Positions 43,692-53,783 are shown, counted from the stretch's first letter. The stretch is 64,000 nucleotides of DNA from an uncultured Shimia sp. (GCF_947498095.1 NZ_CANMJE010000007.1:157679-221678); one strand, 5' to 3'. Made by a program: numbers and translations. The notes: a model not told the origin generated them from the letters alone.

Positions 43692-46652
43692 ATGACCGAA
43701 CAGTCTCCCAATGACATCTTCCACGCTTCCAGCTTCATGCAGGGGCACAATGCGGAATATCTGGAACAGATGTATGCCCGCTATGCCAGCGATCCCAACG
43801 CGGTGGACGAAGCCTGGCAATCGTTTTTCCGTCAGCTGGGTGATGCCGAGCTGGACGTCAAGGCAGAGGCCTCTGGCCCATCCTGGGCGCGGGGTGACTG
43901 GCCTCCGATGCCGCAAGATGAATTGACGAGCGCGCTGACCGGCGAATGGGCCGAGCCTGCCGAGATCAAAGGGGCTGGTGACAAGATCAAGGCTAAAGCG
44001 GCCGACAAGGGCATTCAGGTTTCGGACGAAGCAGTCAAACAGGCCGTGCTGGATTCAATCCGCGCCCTGATGATCATCCGGGCTTATCGTATCCGAGGTC
44101 ACCTTGTGGCGGATCTGGACCCACTTGGCATGCGCAGTCAAACGCCTCACCCTGAGTTGGACCCGAAATCCTATGGTTTCGCCGAATCCGACATGGACCG
44201 CCCGATCTTTATCGACAAGGTTCTGGGTCTGGAAATCGCGACGATGCGCCAGATCATCGACATCGTGAAACGCACCTATTGCGGCACCTTTGCGCTGCAA
44301 TACATGCACATCTCAAACCCTGAAGAAGCCTCATGGCTGAAAGAGCGGATTGAAGGCTTTGGCAAAGAAATCCAGTTCACTCGCGAAGGTCGTAAAGCGA
44401 TCCTCAACAAACTGGTTGAAGCCGAGGGCTTTGAAAAGTTTCTGCACGTCAAATACATGGGCACCAAGCGGTTTGGTCTGGATGGTGGTGAAAGCCTGAT
44501 TCCCGCGATGGAGCAGATCATCAAACGTGGCGGTAATCTGGGCGTCAAAGAGATTGTCGTCGGCATGCCTCACCGGGGTCGCCTCTCGGTGCTCGCCAAT
44601 GTGATGGCCAAGCCCTACAAAGCGATCTTTAACGAATTTCAGGGCGGCAGCTTTAAACCCGAAGACGTGGACGGTTCAGGTGATGTGAAATATCACCTCG
44701 GCGCGTCATCTGACCGCGAATTTGATGGCAATACGGTGCACTTGTCACTGACCGCCAACCCCTCGCACCTTGAGGCTGTAAACCCGGTGGTTCTGGGCAA
44801 GGTTCGCGCCAAGCAAGACCAGAACAACGACGAACAGCGCACCAGCGTGATGCCGATCCTATTGCACGGTGACGCCGCGTTTGCTGGCCAAGGTGTCGTG
44901 GCCGAGTGTTTTGCCCTCTCGGGCCTGCGCGGTCACAAAACCGGCGGCACCATGCATATCGTGGTGAACAACCAGATCGGCTTTACCACGGCGCCGCACT
45001 TCTCTCGGTCGTCTCCGTACCCGACCGACAACGCGCTGGTGGTGGAAGCCCCGATCTTCCACGTTAATGGCGACGATCCCGAGGCCGTTGTGCATGCCGC
45101 CAAGGTTGCGACCGAGTTCCGCCAGAAATTCCAGAAAGATGTGGTGCTCGACATCTTCTGCTACCGCCGTTTTGGTCACAACGAGGGCGATGAGCCCATG
45201 TTCACCAACCCGGTGATGTACAAGACAATCAAGGGCCACAAAACCACCCTGTCGCTCTACACGGATCGTTTGGTCAAGGATGGGTTGATCCCCGAAGGCG
45301 AGATCGAAGACATGAAAGCCGCTTTCCAAGCACGTCTGAATGACGAGTTTGAGGCTGGCAAGGATTACAAACCCAACAAGGCCGACTGGCTGGACGGGAG
45401 ATGGTCCGGCAAGGACAAAGAAGATGGCGTCTATCAACGTGGTCAGACATCGATCAAACCCGAAACATTTCAGGACGTGGGCACTGCCCTCAGCCGCGCG
45501 CCCGAGGGCTATCCGATCCACAAGACCGTTAGCCGCCTTTTAGAGACCAAGGGCAAGATGATGGAAACCGGCAAGGGCATTGACTGGGCCACTGCCGAAG
45601 CACTGGCCTTTGGCTCATTGCTAACCGAAGGCTACCCAGTGCGTCTTGCAGGACAGGACGCCACCCGTGGCACATTCTCGCAGCGTCATTCGGGCATCGT
45701 CAATCAGGACACCGAAGAACGCTACTATCCGCTGAACCATATCCGTGCGGGTCAGGCCCAATATGACGTGATTGACTCGGCGCTGTCAGAATACGCGGTG
45801 CTGGGCTTTGAATATGGGTATTCGCTGGCCGAACCCGACACACTCACGTTGTGGGAAGCGCAGTTTGGCGATTTTGCCAACGGTGCACAGATCATGTTCG
45901 ACCAGTTTATCTCGTCCGGCGAGGCGAAGTGGCTGCGGATGTCCGGTCTGGTCGTTCTTCTGCCTCACGGTTTTGAAGGCCAAGGCCCCGAGCACTCATC
46001 GGCCCGTCTGGAACGCTTCCTGCAGATGTGCGGTGGGGACAACTGGATCGTGGCCAACTGTACGACGCCTGCGAACTACTTCCACATTCTGCGCCGTCAG
46101 ATCCACCGCTCGTTCCGCAAGCCACTGATCCTGATGACGCCGAAATCGCTGTTGCGTCACAAGCTCTGCATCTCGGAAGCCGAAGAGTTTACCACTGGTT
46201 CGTCATTCCACCGCGTCCTCTGGGACGATGCACAAAAGGGCAACTCAGACACCAAACTGGTCGCTGACAACAAGATCAAGCGCGTGGTGATGTGCTCGGG
46301 TAAGGTCTATTTCGACTTGCTGGAAGAGCGCGACGCCCGTGGCATCGACGATGTCTACTTGATGCGGATCGAACAGTTCTATCCGTTCCCGGCCCACTCG
46401 CTGATCAAAGAGCTTGAGCGCTTCAAAGGGGCCGAGATGGTCTGGTGTCAGGAAGAGCCCAAGAACCAAGGCGCCTGGTCGTTCATCGAGCCCAATATCG
46501 AATGGGCGCTGACCCGTATCAAAGCCAAACACACACGTCCGGTCTATGCAGGTCGCCCCGCTTCGGCGTCGCCTGCGACCGGTCTGTCTAGCCAACACAA
46601 AGCACAACAAGAAGCGCTGGTGAACGCCGCGCTGAGCATGGAAGGAAACTAA
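43692..46652 (+). CDS. sucA: 2-Oxoglutarate dehydrogenase E1 component
   Basis: A 986-residue thiamine-diphosphate enzyme that decarboxylates 2-oxoglutarate and transfers the succinyl group to the lipoyl arm of SucB. N-terminal interaction segment: HNAEYLEQMYARYASDPNAV (about residues 19-38) and a long linker. Catalytic parts: GMPHRGRLSVLANV (about 293-306), HLGASSDRE, ANPSHLEAVNPVVLGK, CYRRFGHNEGDEPMFTNP (ThDP/Mg2+). C-terminal transketolase-like domain ends near LSMEGN. Normal length. Starts 32 bases after the hydrolase gene; sucB begins four bases after its stop. Confidence 0.97.
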   Translation: MTEQSPNDIFHASSFMQGHNAEYLEQMYARYASDPNAVDEAWQSFFRQLGDAELDVKAEASGPSWARGDWPPMPQDELTSALTGEWAEPAEIKGAGDKIKAKAADKGIQVSDEAVKQAVLDSIRALMIIRAYRIRGHLVADLDPLGMRSQTPHPELDPKSYGFAESDMDRPIFIDKVLGLEIATMRQIIDIVKRTYCGTFALQYMHISNPEEASWLKERIEGFGKEIQFTREGRKAILNKLVEAEGFEKFLHVKYMGTKRFGLDGGESLIPAMEQIIKRGGNLGVKEIVVGMPHRGRLSVLANVMAKPYKAIFNEFQGGSFKPEDVDGSGDVKYHLGASSDREFDGNTVHLSLTANPSHLEAVNPVVLGKVRAKQDQNNDEQRTSVMPILLHGDAAFAGQGVVAECFALSGLRGHKTGGTMHIVVNNQIGFTTAPHFSRSSPYPTDNALVVEAPIFHVNGDDPEAVVHAAKVATEFRQKFQKDVVLDIFCYRRFGHNEGDEPMFTNPVMYKTIKGHKTTLSLYTDRLVKDGLIPEGEIEDMKAAFQARLNDEFEAGKDYKPNKADWLDGRWSGKDKEDGVYQRGQTSIKPETFQDVGTALSRAPEGYPIHKTVSRLLETKGKMMETGKGIDWATAEALAFGSLLTEGYPVRLAGQDATRGTFSQRHSGIVNQDTEERYYPLNHIRAGQAQYDVIDSALSEYAVLGFEYGYSLAEPDTLTLWEAQFGDFANGAQIMFDQFISSGEAKWLRMSGLVVLLPHGFEGQGPEHSSARLERFLQMCGGDNWIVANCTTPANYFHILRRQIHRSFRKPLILMTPKSLLRHKLCISEAEEFTTGSSFHRVLWDDAQKGNSDTKLVADNKIKRVVMCSGKVYFDLLEERDARGIDDVYLMRIEQFYPFPAHSLIKELERFKGAEMVWCQEEPKNQGAWSFIEPNIEWALTRIKAKHTRPVYAGRPASASPATGLSSQHKAQQEALVNAALSMEGN

Positions 46653-46655
46653 ACC

Positions 46656-48152
46656 ATGACCGAAGTTCGCGTCCCCACCCTAGGCGAGAGCGTCACCGAG
46701 GCCACCGTGGCCACCTGGTTCAAGAAACCGGGCGATGCGGTCGCCGTTGATGAAATGCTCTGCGAGCTGGAAACCGACAAGGTGACCGTCGAAGTGCCTG
46801 CCCCCGCCGCTGGCGTCATGGGCGAGATTGTTGCCGCTGAGGGCGAGACCGTAGGCGTTGATGCGCTTTTGGCCACGATTTCGGCAGGCGAAGGTGCTGC
46901 TCCGGCCCCGGCCGCTGAGGCACCTGCTGCTGCTGCGCCGGCCGCTGCCGGAGGCGACAGCGTTGATGTCATGGTTCCAACCCTTGGTGAATCCGTGACC
47001 GAAGCAACTGTCTCGACCTGGTTCAAGGCAGTAGGTGACAGTGTCAAACAGGACGAGATGCTGTGCGAGCTGGAAACCGACAAGGTGTCGGTTGAAGTGC
47101 CCGCCCCGGCCTCAGGTGTTCTTGCGGAAATTACGGCTGCCGAAGGCTCGACCGTGGACGCCACGGCCAAACTGGCAGTGATCTCATCCTCGGGCGCCGT
47201 TGCAGCACCCGCCGCAGCACCAGCGCCTGCCGCAGCTGCTGCCGGTGGTAAAGACGTCGAAAATGCCCCTTCAGCCAATAAACTGATGGCGGAAAAGGGC
47301 ATCGATCCGGCCAATGTTCAGGGATCCGGCCGTGACGGTCGCATCATGAAGGAAGACGTGGCAAACGCCGCTATCCCAGCCCCTGCCCCGGTCGTTTCAG
47401 CACCGGCACCAGCCGCTGCAACGCCACGCGCGCCTGTCTCTGCCGACGATGCTTCGCGCGAAGAGCGTGTGAAAATGACCCGCCTGCGCCAGACCATCGC
47501 GCGCCGCCTGAAAGACAGCCAGAACACCGCGGCCATGCTGACCACCTATAACGAGGTCGACATGGGCGCTGTGATGGAACTGCGCAATCAGTACAAAGGT
47601 GAGTTCGAAAAGAAACACGGAACACGCCTTGGCTTCATGTCCTTCTTCACCAAGGCCTGTTGCCACGCGCTGAAAGAAGTGCCCGAAGTCAACGCCGAGA
47701 TCGACGGCACCGACATCGTTTATAAGAACTTTGTTCACATGGGCGTCGCTGCTGGCACCCCCACGGGCCTCGTGGTTCCGGTGATCCGCAACGCCGACTC
47801 GATGTCCTTTGCCGAGATCGAAAAGGCCATTGCTGAAAAAGGCAAACGCGCCCGTGACGGCAAACTGTCGATGGCTGAAATGCAGGGCGGCACGTTCACG
47901 CTGTCCAATGGCGGCGTCTATGGCTCGCTGATGTCCTCGCCGATCCTGAACCCGCCGCAGTCGGGCATCCTCGGCATGCACAAGATTCAGGACCGCCCGA
48001 TGGCGATTAACGGCGAAGTTGTCATCCGCCCGATGATGTACCTCGCCCTGAGTTACGACCACCGCATCGTCGACGGCAAAGGCGCCGTGACCTTCCTCGT
48101 CCGCGTCAAAGAAGCGCTCGAGGATCCGCGTCGGTTGTTGATGGACCTGTAA
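46656..48152 (+). CDS. sucB: Dihydrolipoyl succinyltransferase with two lipoyl domains
   Basis: A 498-residue E2 core enzyme. It has two lipoyl domains, at about residues 2-77 and 104-178, with lipoyl lysines K42 (ETDKVTVEV) and K143 (ETDKVSVEV), joined by Ala/Pro-rich linkers; then a peripheral-subunit-binding domain (about 205-240, [20 protein letters not shown]) and the catalytic domain with [11 protein letters not shown] (H469, D473). Most SucB proteins have one lipoyl domain, so the duplication is notable. The two domains are very alike and probably arose by internal duplication. Operon with sucA and lpd. Confidence 0.96.
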   Translation: MTEVRVPTLGESVTEATVATWFKKPGDAVAVDEMLCELETDKVTVEVPAPAAGVMGEIVAAEGETVGVDALLATISAGEGAAPAPAAEAPAAAAPAAAGGDSVDVMVPTLGESVTEATVSTWFKAVGDSVKQDEMLCELETDKVSVEVPAPASGVLAEITAAEGSTVDATAKLAVISSSGAVAAPAAAPAPAAAAAGGKDVENAPSANKLMAEKGIDPANVQGSGRDGRIMKEDVANAAIPAPAPVVSAPAPAAATPRAPVSADDASREERVKMTRLRQTIARRLKDSQNTAAMLTTYNEVDMGAVMELRNQYKGEFEKKHGTRLGFMSFFTKACCHALKEVPEVNAEIDGTDIVYKNFVHMGVAAGTPTGLVVPVIRNADSMSFAEIEKAIAEKGKRARDGKLSMAEMQGGTFTLSNGGVYGSLMSSPILNPPQSGILGMHKIQDRPMAINGEVVIRPMMYLALSYDHRIVDGKGAVTFLVRVKEALEDPRRLLMDL

Positions 48153-48178
48153 GAACCCAAGACAATTTGAGGCCCGTG

Positions 48179-48208
48179 CTTCATTTTGGCCCAAATACTT
48201 CGGGGGAA
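48179..48208 (-). repeat. Copy 2 of a 30-bp intergenic repeat
   Basis: Read on the minus strand it begins TTCCCCCGAAGTATTTGGGC and ends CAAAATGAAG, which aligns with 20761-20790 over 30 positions. It lies in the gap between sucB and lpd, next to a GC-rich hairpin. Confidence 0.55.
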
Positions 48209-48225
48209 TCGTGGCTTGCCGCGAT

Positions 48226-48240
48226 GGGGGCTGCGCCCCC
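48226..48240. repeat. GC-rich hairpin between sucB and lpd
   Basis: GGGGG-CTGCG-CCCCC forms a tight stem-loop, 28 bases before the lpd ATG. It may lower read-through or ribosome loading between sucB and lpd. No T-run follows. Confidence 0.5.
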
Positions 48241-48268
48241 TCCCCATCCCGAAAACTAGGAGACACCT

Positions 48269-49669
48269 ATGTCCCAATATGACGTCATTATCATCGGCGC
48301 TGGCCCCGGCGGCTATGTGTCGGCCATCCGCTGCGCCCAACTGGGCCTCAAGACCGCGGTGGTAGAAGGCCGCGAAACCCTTGGCGGCACTTGCCTGAAC
48401 GTGGGCTGTATCCCGTCCAAGGCGCTGCTGCACGCCTCGCACATGCTGCACGAGGCCGAGCACAATTTTGCCGCCATGGGCCTCAAGGGCAAAAGCCCTT
48501 CGGTCGACTGGAAGCAAATGAAGACCTACAAGGAAGAGACCATCGGCCAGAACACTGGTGGCATCGAATTCCTGTTTAAAAAGAACAAGATCGACTGGCT
48601 CAAGGGCTATGGCGAAATCGAAGCCGCAGGCAAGGTCAAGGTGGGCGACACCACCTATGAAACCAAGAACATCGTGATCGCCTCGGGCTCTGTTCCATCG
48701 TCCCTGCCGGGCGTTGAGGTCGACAATGACAAAGGCGTCGTGGTGGACTCCACCGGTGCTTTGGATCTGCCCAAGGTACCCAAGAAAATGGTCGTGATCG
48801 GCGCGGGCGTCATCGGGCTGGAGCTTGGCTCGGTCTATCAGCGTCTGGGTTCGGAAGTGACCGTGGTCGAATACATGGACGCAGTTTGCCCCGGCATGGA
48901 CGCCGACGTTCAGCGCAGCTTTAAGCGTATCCTTGAAAAACAAGGCCTCAGCTTTGTCATGGGCGCTGCCGTGTCTGGAGTGGACGCGACCAAAACCAAA
49001 GCCAAGGTCAAATACGCGACCAAGAAGGCCCCCGACGACGAACAGGTCATCGATGCGGATGTCGTCCTCGTCGCCACGGGTCGCAAGCCCTACTCCGAAG
49101 GCCTCGGCCTCGACAAACTCGGCATCACCATGACAGACCGCGGCCAGATTGCCACCGACGGTCAATGGAAGACCAACATTCCCGGCATCTACGCCATCGG
49201 AGACGTGATCGAAGGCCCGATGCTGGCCCACAAAGCCGAAGACGAAGGCATGGCCGTCGCCGAAGTGATCGCTGGCAAACATGGCCACGTGAATTATGGC
49301 GTGATCCCCGGCGTGGTCTACACAACGCCCGAGGTCGCCACCGTCGGCCAGACCGAAGCCGCGTTGAAGGCTGAGGGGCGCAAGTTGAAGATCGGCAAAT
49401 TCATGTTCATGGGCAATGCCCGTGCCAAGGCCGTGCATCAGGCCGAAGGCGGTTTCGTCAAAATCATCACCGACAAGGAAACCGACCGCGTGCTGGGCGC
49501 CGCAATTATCGGTCCCGCAGCCGGCGACATGATCCACGAGCTTTGTGTCGCGATGGAGTTCGGAGCTTCAGCGCAGGACATCGCCCTTACCTGTCACGCT
49601 CACCCGACTTATTCAGAAGCGGTGCGCGAAGCGGCGCTTGCCTGTGGGGATGGACCGATCCACAGCTAA
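48269..49669 (+). CDS. lpd: Dihydrolipoyl dehydrogenase
   Basis: A 466-residue E3 flavoenzyme that reoxidises lipoyl groups. FAD motif [18 protein letters not shown] (5-22); redox disulfide C42/C47 in [19 protein letters not shown] motif [20 protein letters not shown] (about 174-193); C-terminal active-site His in [14 protein letters not shown] (about 442-455). Complete. Follows sucB by 116 bases, with AGGAGAC before the ATG, and ends at a strong terminator. Confidence 0.97.
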   Translation: MSQYDVIIIGAGPGGYVSAIRCAQLGLKTAVVEGRETLGGTCLNVGCIPSKALLHASHMLHEAEHNFAAMGLKGKSPSVDWKQMKTYKEETIGQNTGGIEFLFKKNKIDWLKGYGEIEAAGKVKVGDTTYETKNIVIASGSVPSSLPGVEVDNDKGVVVDSTGALDLPKVPKKMVVIGAGVIGLELGSVYQRLGSEVTVVEYMDAVCPGMDADVQRSFKRILEKQGLSFVMGAAVSGVDATKTKAKVKYATKKAPDDEQVIDADVVLVATGRKPYSEGLGLDKLGITMTDRGQIATDGQWKTNIPGIYAIGDVIEGPMLAHKAEDEGMAVAEVIAGKHGHVNYGVIPGVVYTTPEVATVGQTEAALKAEGRKLKIGKFMFMGNARAKAVHQAEGGFVKIITDKETDRVLGAAIIGPAAGDMIHELCVAMEFGASAQDIALTCHAHPTYSEAVREAALACGDGPIHS

Positions 49670-49694
49670 ACGATCCACATCGTTAACCAAAAAG

Positions 49695-49725
49695 ATGGCG
49701 GTTCTCACAGAACCGCCATTTTTTT
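49695..49725 (+). terminator. Intrinsic terminator of the suc-lpd operon
   Basis: ATGGCGGTTCT and AGAACCGCCAT are exact complements around CAC and are followed by seven T in all. It begins 26 bases after the lpd stop. The clearest terminator in the window. Confidence 0.92.
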
Positions 49726-49822
49726 GTCCACTTGCTCGGAGAGAAACAGACATCAAAGGTCGATGTCCCAATTGCGGGTATCAACTTTCATTTCAAGTAA
49801 CGCACAGCATTGAGGTCAATAA

Positions 49823-50671
49823 ATGCGTATTCTTCTTATTGGATGTCTCACCTTTTTCACGATCATTCTTACCAGCCAAACCGCTGAGGCCCGCCGAGGG
49901 GGCAACAATTCCGGCCACTACGAAACACTGACGTTTGTGAGTGAAACCGCCATCGTCAGAGAAGCCGAAGGGCCTATGGCGCTTTGTCACCTAACCCGCA
50001 AACGGTATATCGCCTTCATCGACTATTGGGTCAGCAGCAAGGGGTATGTGCTGGCTGCCAACAATTGCAATGTCGAGAGCTTTTACAAGGTCACGGCCGA
50101 TGATGTCCTGATGGCGCAATCAATTGGCATGATCCCTGACAGCATTCCTGCCGAAGCGTCCATGTCGATATCAGAATTCGCCAAGGGGTCTTGGGGGGCG
50201 GCTCTGGCCATTCTGTTGGCCGTGCTCGTGGGCATAAAGCTGTACCGCCAGGCGATGCGAAAACGCGGTCGCAAGGGTGAGATGGGCAATATTTCCCCTC
50301 AGGCATCCGCGTTTTTGGATGCGATCTGTCACGCGGCAAAGGCCGACGGCGACATTGACCCAAGTGAAATTCAAGTCATTTCAGAAATCGCGTCCCAAGC
50401 AACCGGCCAGAACTTTGGGCCTGCACAGATCAAACGGATCATCCAACAGGCCGAGCGCAATCTGACTGACGCACAATACAGATCGTTTGGCAAAGACCTG
50501 TCACGGCATCAAAAGCTCATGCTGGTCGAGGCTGTATTGGCCACGGTTACGGCAGACGGCAAGATCACCAAGGACGAACACACGTTCCTGTCCAAGCTCG
50601 CCGGGGCATTGGGCGTCACCGGGGCTGAAGTTTCGGCCATGCTCCCACAACGGGCGCCTGCACCGGCCTAA
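49823..50671 (+). CDS. Exported/membrane TerB-domain protein
   Basis: A 282-residue protein with three parts: a signal peptide (1-22, TSQTAEARRG), a periplasmic segment (about 25-113) with a Cys pair, a membrane segment (about 120-142, WGAALAILLAVLVGIKLYR), and a cytoplasmic TerB domain (about 160-275) with two metal-binding acidic repeats, KADGDIDPSE and TADGKITKDE. TerB domains bind divalent metals and are linked to stress and membrane sensing; tellurite resistance is not implied. Single gene after the lpd terminator. Confidence 0.78.
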   Translation: MRILLIGCLTFFTIILTSQTAEARRGGNNSGHYETLTFVSETAIVREAEGPMALCHLTRKRYIAFIDYWVSSKGYVLAANNCNVESFYKVTADDVLMAQSIGMIPDSIPAEASMSISEFAKGSWGAALAILLAVLVGIKLYRQAMRKRGRKGEMGNISPQASAFLDAICHAAKADGDIDPSEIQVISEIASQATGQNFGPAQIKRIIQQAERNLTDAQYRSFGKDLSRHQKLMLVEAVLATVTADGKITKDEHTFLSKLAGALGVTGAEVSAMLPQRAPAPA

Positions 50672-50692
50672 CTGGGGCGACTTTGACATGTG

Positions 50693-50719
50693 CGACGGCC
50701 TCAAAAACCGGGGCCGTCG
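50693..50719. terminator. Bidirectional hairpin between convergent genes
   Basis: CGACGGCC (50693-50700) pairs with GGCCGTCG (50712-50719). It lies right between the stop of the TerB gene and the stop of the PNPOx-fold gene. No T-run on either side, as for many terminators in this genome. Confidence 0.6.
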
Positions 50720-51325
50720 TTACCACAGGGTTTGTTTCGCCCGCTTTAACCAACCGTCATCATAGTGTTTCCCGCCTTCGCGGCCTTCAGTCATCTCAGC
50801 CAGGATTTCCCCTGCGGTTGGCAACCCTTCGCTCTCGTCTCCGCTGGTCCAAAGCCGTGCCCGCATCGGCGCACGCGCGCATTGGGTATAGACCTCGCCA
50901 ATGCGGATCACGATGACCGAGCGCGGCAGCCGGCCCTTGAACTCGAACCGCGCACACAGGGTGTCATCCACTGTCATTCGCGCCAAACCGTTTACACGCA
51001 CAATTGTGTTTGATCCCGGCACCATGAACATCAGCGAGATGCGCCCGTCTTCGACAATGTTGCGGATCGTGTCCATTCGGTTGTTGCCGCGCCAGTCTGG
51101 CATGGCGAGCGTGTGCTCATCCAACTCCAACACGACAGGGCCATCATCCCCACGTGGGCTGCCATCAGTGCCACTGGCCCCGACCGTCGAGACGACGCAG
51201 AACCGCGATGCCATAATCCACTTGCGATAACCGGGTGTCAGCCGGTCTGCGACCTTGTTCTGCGATGCTGACCCTGGCTCGCCATAAAGCGCCTCTAGCT
51301 CGGCAATTTCTTCAATCCACTGCAT
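50720..51325 (-). CDS. Pyridoxamine 5'-phosphate oxidase-fold protein
   Basis: A 201-residue split-barrel FMN protein of the PNPOx-like class. MASRFCVVSTVGASGTDGSP (about residues 38-57) and SLMFMVPGSNTIVRVNGLARM (about 97-117) are the typical beta strands. The MSMEG_1061/FMN-binding subgroup is suggested by the DDGPVVLELDEHTLAMPDWRG segment. Probably flavin or F420 dependent; substrate unknown. Its start overlaps the plsC stop by 14 bases; end of the ftsEX-plsC-PNPOx operon. Confidence 0.82.
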   Translation of the reverse strand: MQWIEEIAELEALYGEPGSASQNKVADRLTPGYRKWIMASRFCVVSTVGASGTDGSPRGDDGPVVLELDEHTLAMPDWRGNNRMDTIRNIVEDGRISLMFMVPGSNTIVRVNGLARMTVDDTLCARFEFKGRLPRSVIVIRIGEVYTQCARAPMRARLWTSGDESEGLPTAGEILAEMTEGREGGKHYDDGWLKRAKQTLW

Positions 51326-52052
51326 CCGCTTTGAACCCCGCTTCTTGCATCAGCTTGTTCGATCCGTCTTCGATCATCGCTTCAAGCCGCGCCATAAAGT
51401 CGGTCTGCTTCGTGCCAGGATTGATTGGATCCAAAAACTCAACCACGGCCAATCCCGGCGTGCGCAACATCGTGCCCTTGGGCCAGAACATGCCTGCATT
51501 CGTCGCCACAGGCACCGCGCTTTGCCCGGTTTCCTTGTAGAGGACATATGGACCGATCTTGTAGGGGCGATACTCGCCTACCGGAACCCGCGTGCCCTGC
51601 GGGTAGATCACCAATTGGCCGGGCGGCACGCGACCGCTCTCGACGTCAGCCAACATGTCCTTGATCGCCGCCCCGCGCTTGCCGCGTTTGACCGGCACAC
51701 ACCCCAAACGCCACGCGTAAATTCCGATGATCGGGGTGAAGAGCAGTTCGTATTTCATGATGAAACGCGGCTGCGGCACGGCCTTGAAGATCATCATGAT
51801 ATCCAAGAATGACTGGTGCTTGGCGGGCACCAAACAGGCCCCAGAGGGAATTTCGCCCCGCACCTCTGAACGGATACCCACCATCCAGCGTGCAGTCCAC
51901 AAAGCCCAGCTTGCATAGGTGTTACAGGCAGTCATAGCGCCCTTGGGGGACACCAACGCCCAAGGCAGAAATACAATCCCCATGATCAACATCACCACAG
52001 CGTTCTGGACGACGTAGAGAATGGACATAACCCATTGAAACGCGAGACGCAT
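51312..52052 (-). CDS. plsC: 1-Acyl-sn-glycerol-3-phosphate acyltransferase
   Basis: A 246-residue membrane acyltransferase that makes phosphatidic acid. Membrane segment SILYVVQNAVVMLIMGIVFL near the N-terminus; HX4D in VPAKHQSFLDIM (about 78-89); acyl-acceptor block RLGCVPVKRGKRGAA (about 113-127) and VIYPQGTRVPVG (about 148-159). ATG 52052 overlaps the ftsX stop (ATGA). A longer reading frame starts inside ftsX and is not used. It complements the PlsB-like enzyme at 16.6 kb in the first two steps of phospholipid synthesis. Confidence 0.9.
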   Translation of the reverse strand: MRLAFQWVMSILYVVQNAVVMLIMGIVFLPWALVSPKGAMTACNTYASWALWTARWMVGIRSEVRGEIPSGACLVPAKHQSFLDIMMIFKAVPQPRFIMKYELLFTPIIGIYAWRLGCVPVKRGKRGAAIKDMLADVESGRVPPGQLVIYPQGTRVPVGEYRPYKIGPYVLYKETGQSAVPVATNAGMFWPKGTMLRTPGLAVVEFLDPINPGTKQTDFMARLEAMIEDGSNKLMQEAGFKADAVD

Positions 52053-52957
52053 CAATCCAACTCCGACAAAGTCCGGCGCGCTGCGGCGCCGGTTGCAATA
52101 TAGGCCACCATCGCGGCCAAAAGCGGGATCAGCACCGGCCAACCCCAGGCCAATCCCTGAAATCCAAGCCCTGTCAAAAAGCCACCTGCCTCTTGCGCAG
52201 CAGGTAACAACATCACCGCCACGATCCCTGTAACGGTACCAACGACCGCCCCCACGAGGGCGCGCAAGGTAAAGCGGCGCACAAAGGCGTGGGCAATATA
52301 GCTGTCTTGTGCGCCCACCAAACGCAACACAGCGATGACCTGTGCGTTTGCAGCCAAAGCCGCGTTGGCGGCCAGAGTGATCATCGTTCCCGTCGTCGCG
52401 GCGATCAAAATGATAGAAATCCACCCCAACATACGTAGCCGGCCCGCGGCTTGTTCGAGCGGTTTGCGCCAGCGCGTGTGATCATCCAGAACCGCGCCCG
52501 GCACTTCGGCTGATAGGCGCAAACGCAGCCCAGCCGCATCATAGCCTGTCTCGGTCTCGACAATTTCAATCAGCTGCGGCACGGGCAGCGTTTCAAGCGG
52601 CAAATCCGGTCCAAACCACGGCTCGAGAAGCGCGCTTTGCTCTTCACTCGACAGCGCACGGGCATCGGCCACGCCGGGTGTGGTTTCAAGAACTCTTAGC
52701 GCCGTTGCGGTCTGTTCCGCCATCTGCTCCACCGGTGCGGAAATACGCAGGGTCGAGCTATGCGCCAGCTCGTCCCCCCAGCGCTTCGCCAACCGCCCGG
52801 ATGCCAGCGACAAAGCCAAAGCAAAAACGGCGAGAAAGGCCATGGCCGCCGCGGCAAAACTCGTCAGGCGCGCGGTAAAGCCCGAGGGTGGCACCACGCG
52901 ATCCGCTTGCGTGTCGCCAGCCACAAAGGCAGTGATCTTTTGTATGGCGCCACTCAT
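52052..52957 (-). CDS. ftsX: Cell division protein FtsX
   Basis: A 301-residue membrane subunit of the FtsEX complex, which activates peptidoglycan hydrolases at the septum. A cytoplasmic start is followed by a first membrane segment (about 40-57, FLAVFALALSLASG), a long periplasmic domain (about 60-175), and three more segments near 180-290 (ISIILIAATTGTMITLAA, LVGAVVGTVTGIVAVMLL, GWPVLIPLLAAMVAYIATGA). ATG 52957 overlaps the ftsE stop. An earlier frame to 53128 lies in ftsE. Confidence 0.9.
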   Translation of the reverse strand: MSGAIQKITAFVAGDTQADRVVPPSGFTARLTSFAAAAMAFLAVFALALSLASGRLAKRWGDELAHSSTLRISAPVEQMAEQTATALRVLETTPGVADARALSSEEQSALLEPWFGPDLPLETLPVPQLIEIVETETGYDAAGLRLRLSAEVPGAVLDDHTRWRKPLEQAAGRLRMLGWISIILIAATTGTMITLAANAALAANAQVIAVLRLVGAQDSYIAHAFVRRFTLRALVGAVVGTVTGIVAVMLLPAAQEAGGFLTGLGFQGLAWGWPVLIPLLAAMVAYIATGAAARRTLSELD

Positions 52958-53631
52958 AGATCTGCCCCAGCCAGTTGCAGCTTGCGGTTGGCAATCCGCA
53001 GGACACGCGCCTGAACCTTGTTCTTGGCGGCACGGATCAGGTTCATGTCGTGGGTCGCGATCATGATTGTCTTGCCCATTTTGTTCAATTCGACCAACAG
53101 CTGCAAAAGCCGCTGCGACATATCCCAATCAACGTTGCCTGTGGGTTCGTCCGCCAGTACCACGTCTGGCGACATGATGATCGCCCGGGCCAGCGCGGCA
53201 CGTTGACGTTCGCCACCCGAAAGGGTTGGCGGCAGAGCACTGGCACGTTTGCCTAGCCCAACCCACCCCATCAACTCCTTGAGGTCCGAGACATGCTCAA
53301 TGTTGTCCTTCCCCGACACGTTCAATGGAAGCATGACGTTGTCGGCAATAGGCAGGTGATCAAGGAACTGACAATCCTGATGGACCACGCCGATCCGGCG
53401 GCGCACCAACGCATGATCGTCACGCGACATTGAGCGCACATCTTGGTCAAAAAGACGGACATCCCCCGAGGTTGGAGTCAGAGCGCCATAGCACAATTTG
53501 AGAAATGTGGTTTTACCTGAACCCGAAGGTCCGGTCAAAAAATGAAAGGATCCCGGCGACAATTTCAGGGAAATGTCGCTCAGAAGCTCTCCGCCCCCAT
53601 AGCTGTAGGCGATGTTTTCCAGTTCGATCAA
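52954..53631 (-). CDS. ftsE: Cell division ATP-binding protein FtsE
   Basis: A 225-residue ABC ATPase. Walker A GPSGSGKTT (34-42), signature LSGGERQRAALARAI (about 139-153), Walker B DVVLADEPTGNVD (about 157-169), and the switch His in IATHDMN. Pairs with FtsX. Overlap ATGA with ftsX. First gene of ftsE-ftsX-plsC-PNPOx; divergent from the zinc-ribbon gene with 152 bases between. Confidence 0.95.
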   Translation of the reverse strand: MIELENIAYSYGGGELLSDISLKLSPGSFHFLTGPSGSGKTTFLKLCYGALTPTSGDVRLFDQDVRSMSRDDHALVRRRIGVVHQDCQFLDHLPIADNVMLPLNVSGKDNIEHVSDLKELMGWVGLGKRASALPPTLSGGERQRAALARAIIMSPDVVLADEPTGNVDWDMSQRLLQLLVELNKMGKTIMIATHDMNLIRAAKNKVQARVLRIANRKLQLAGADL

Positions 53632-53783
53632 AGCGGATGCCCCGTTTTTGTGTCAGCTCTGTTGTGCCTGAGCATCGACGCGGTTTCAATCCGTGCCTTT
53701 GCGGCTTTTGTCTTTCAACAGGCGAAGTTACGCCATATGCTCGCTCCAAGAATAAAGAACTCGGGGACAAACAGGGGAACAAC

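Noticed and set aside
46649..47314. Ala/Ser/Thr-rich frame antisense to the lipoyl domains of sucB
   Set aside because: It is the complement of two duplicated lipoyl domains and Ala/Pro linkers, hence its repeated look.
48053..49537. A 494-codon open frame antisense to lpd
   Set aside because: It is a mirror of lpd codon bias; the lpd product is a full, motif-complete enzyme, and the antisense product has no recognisable domain.
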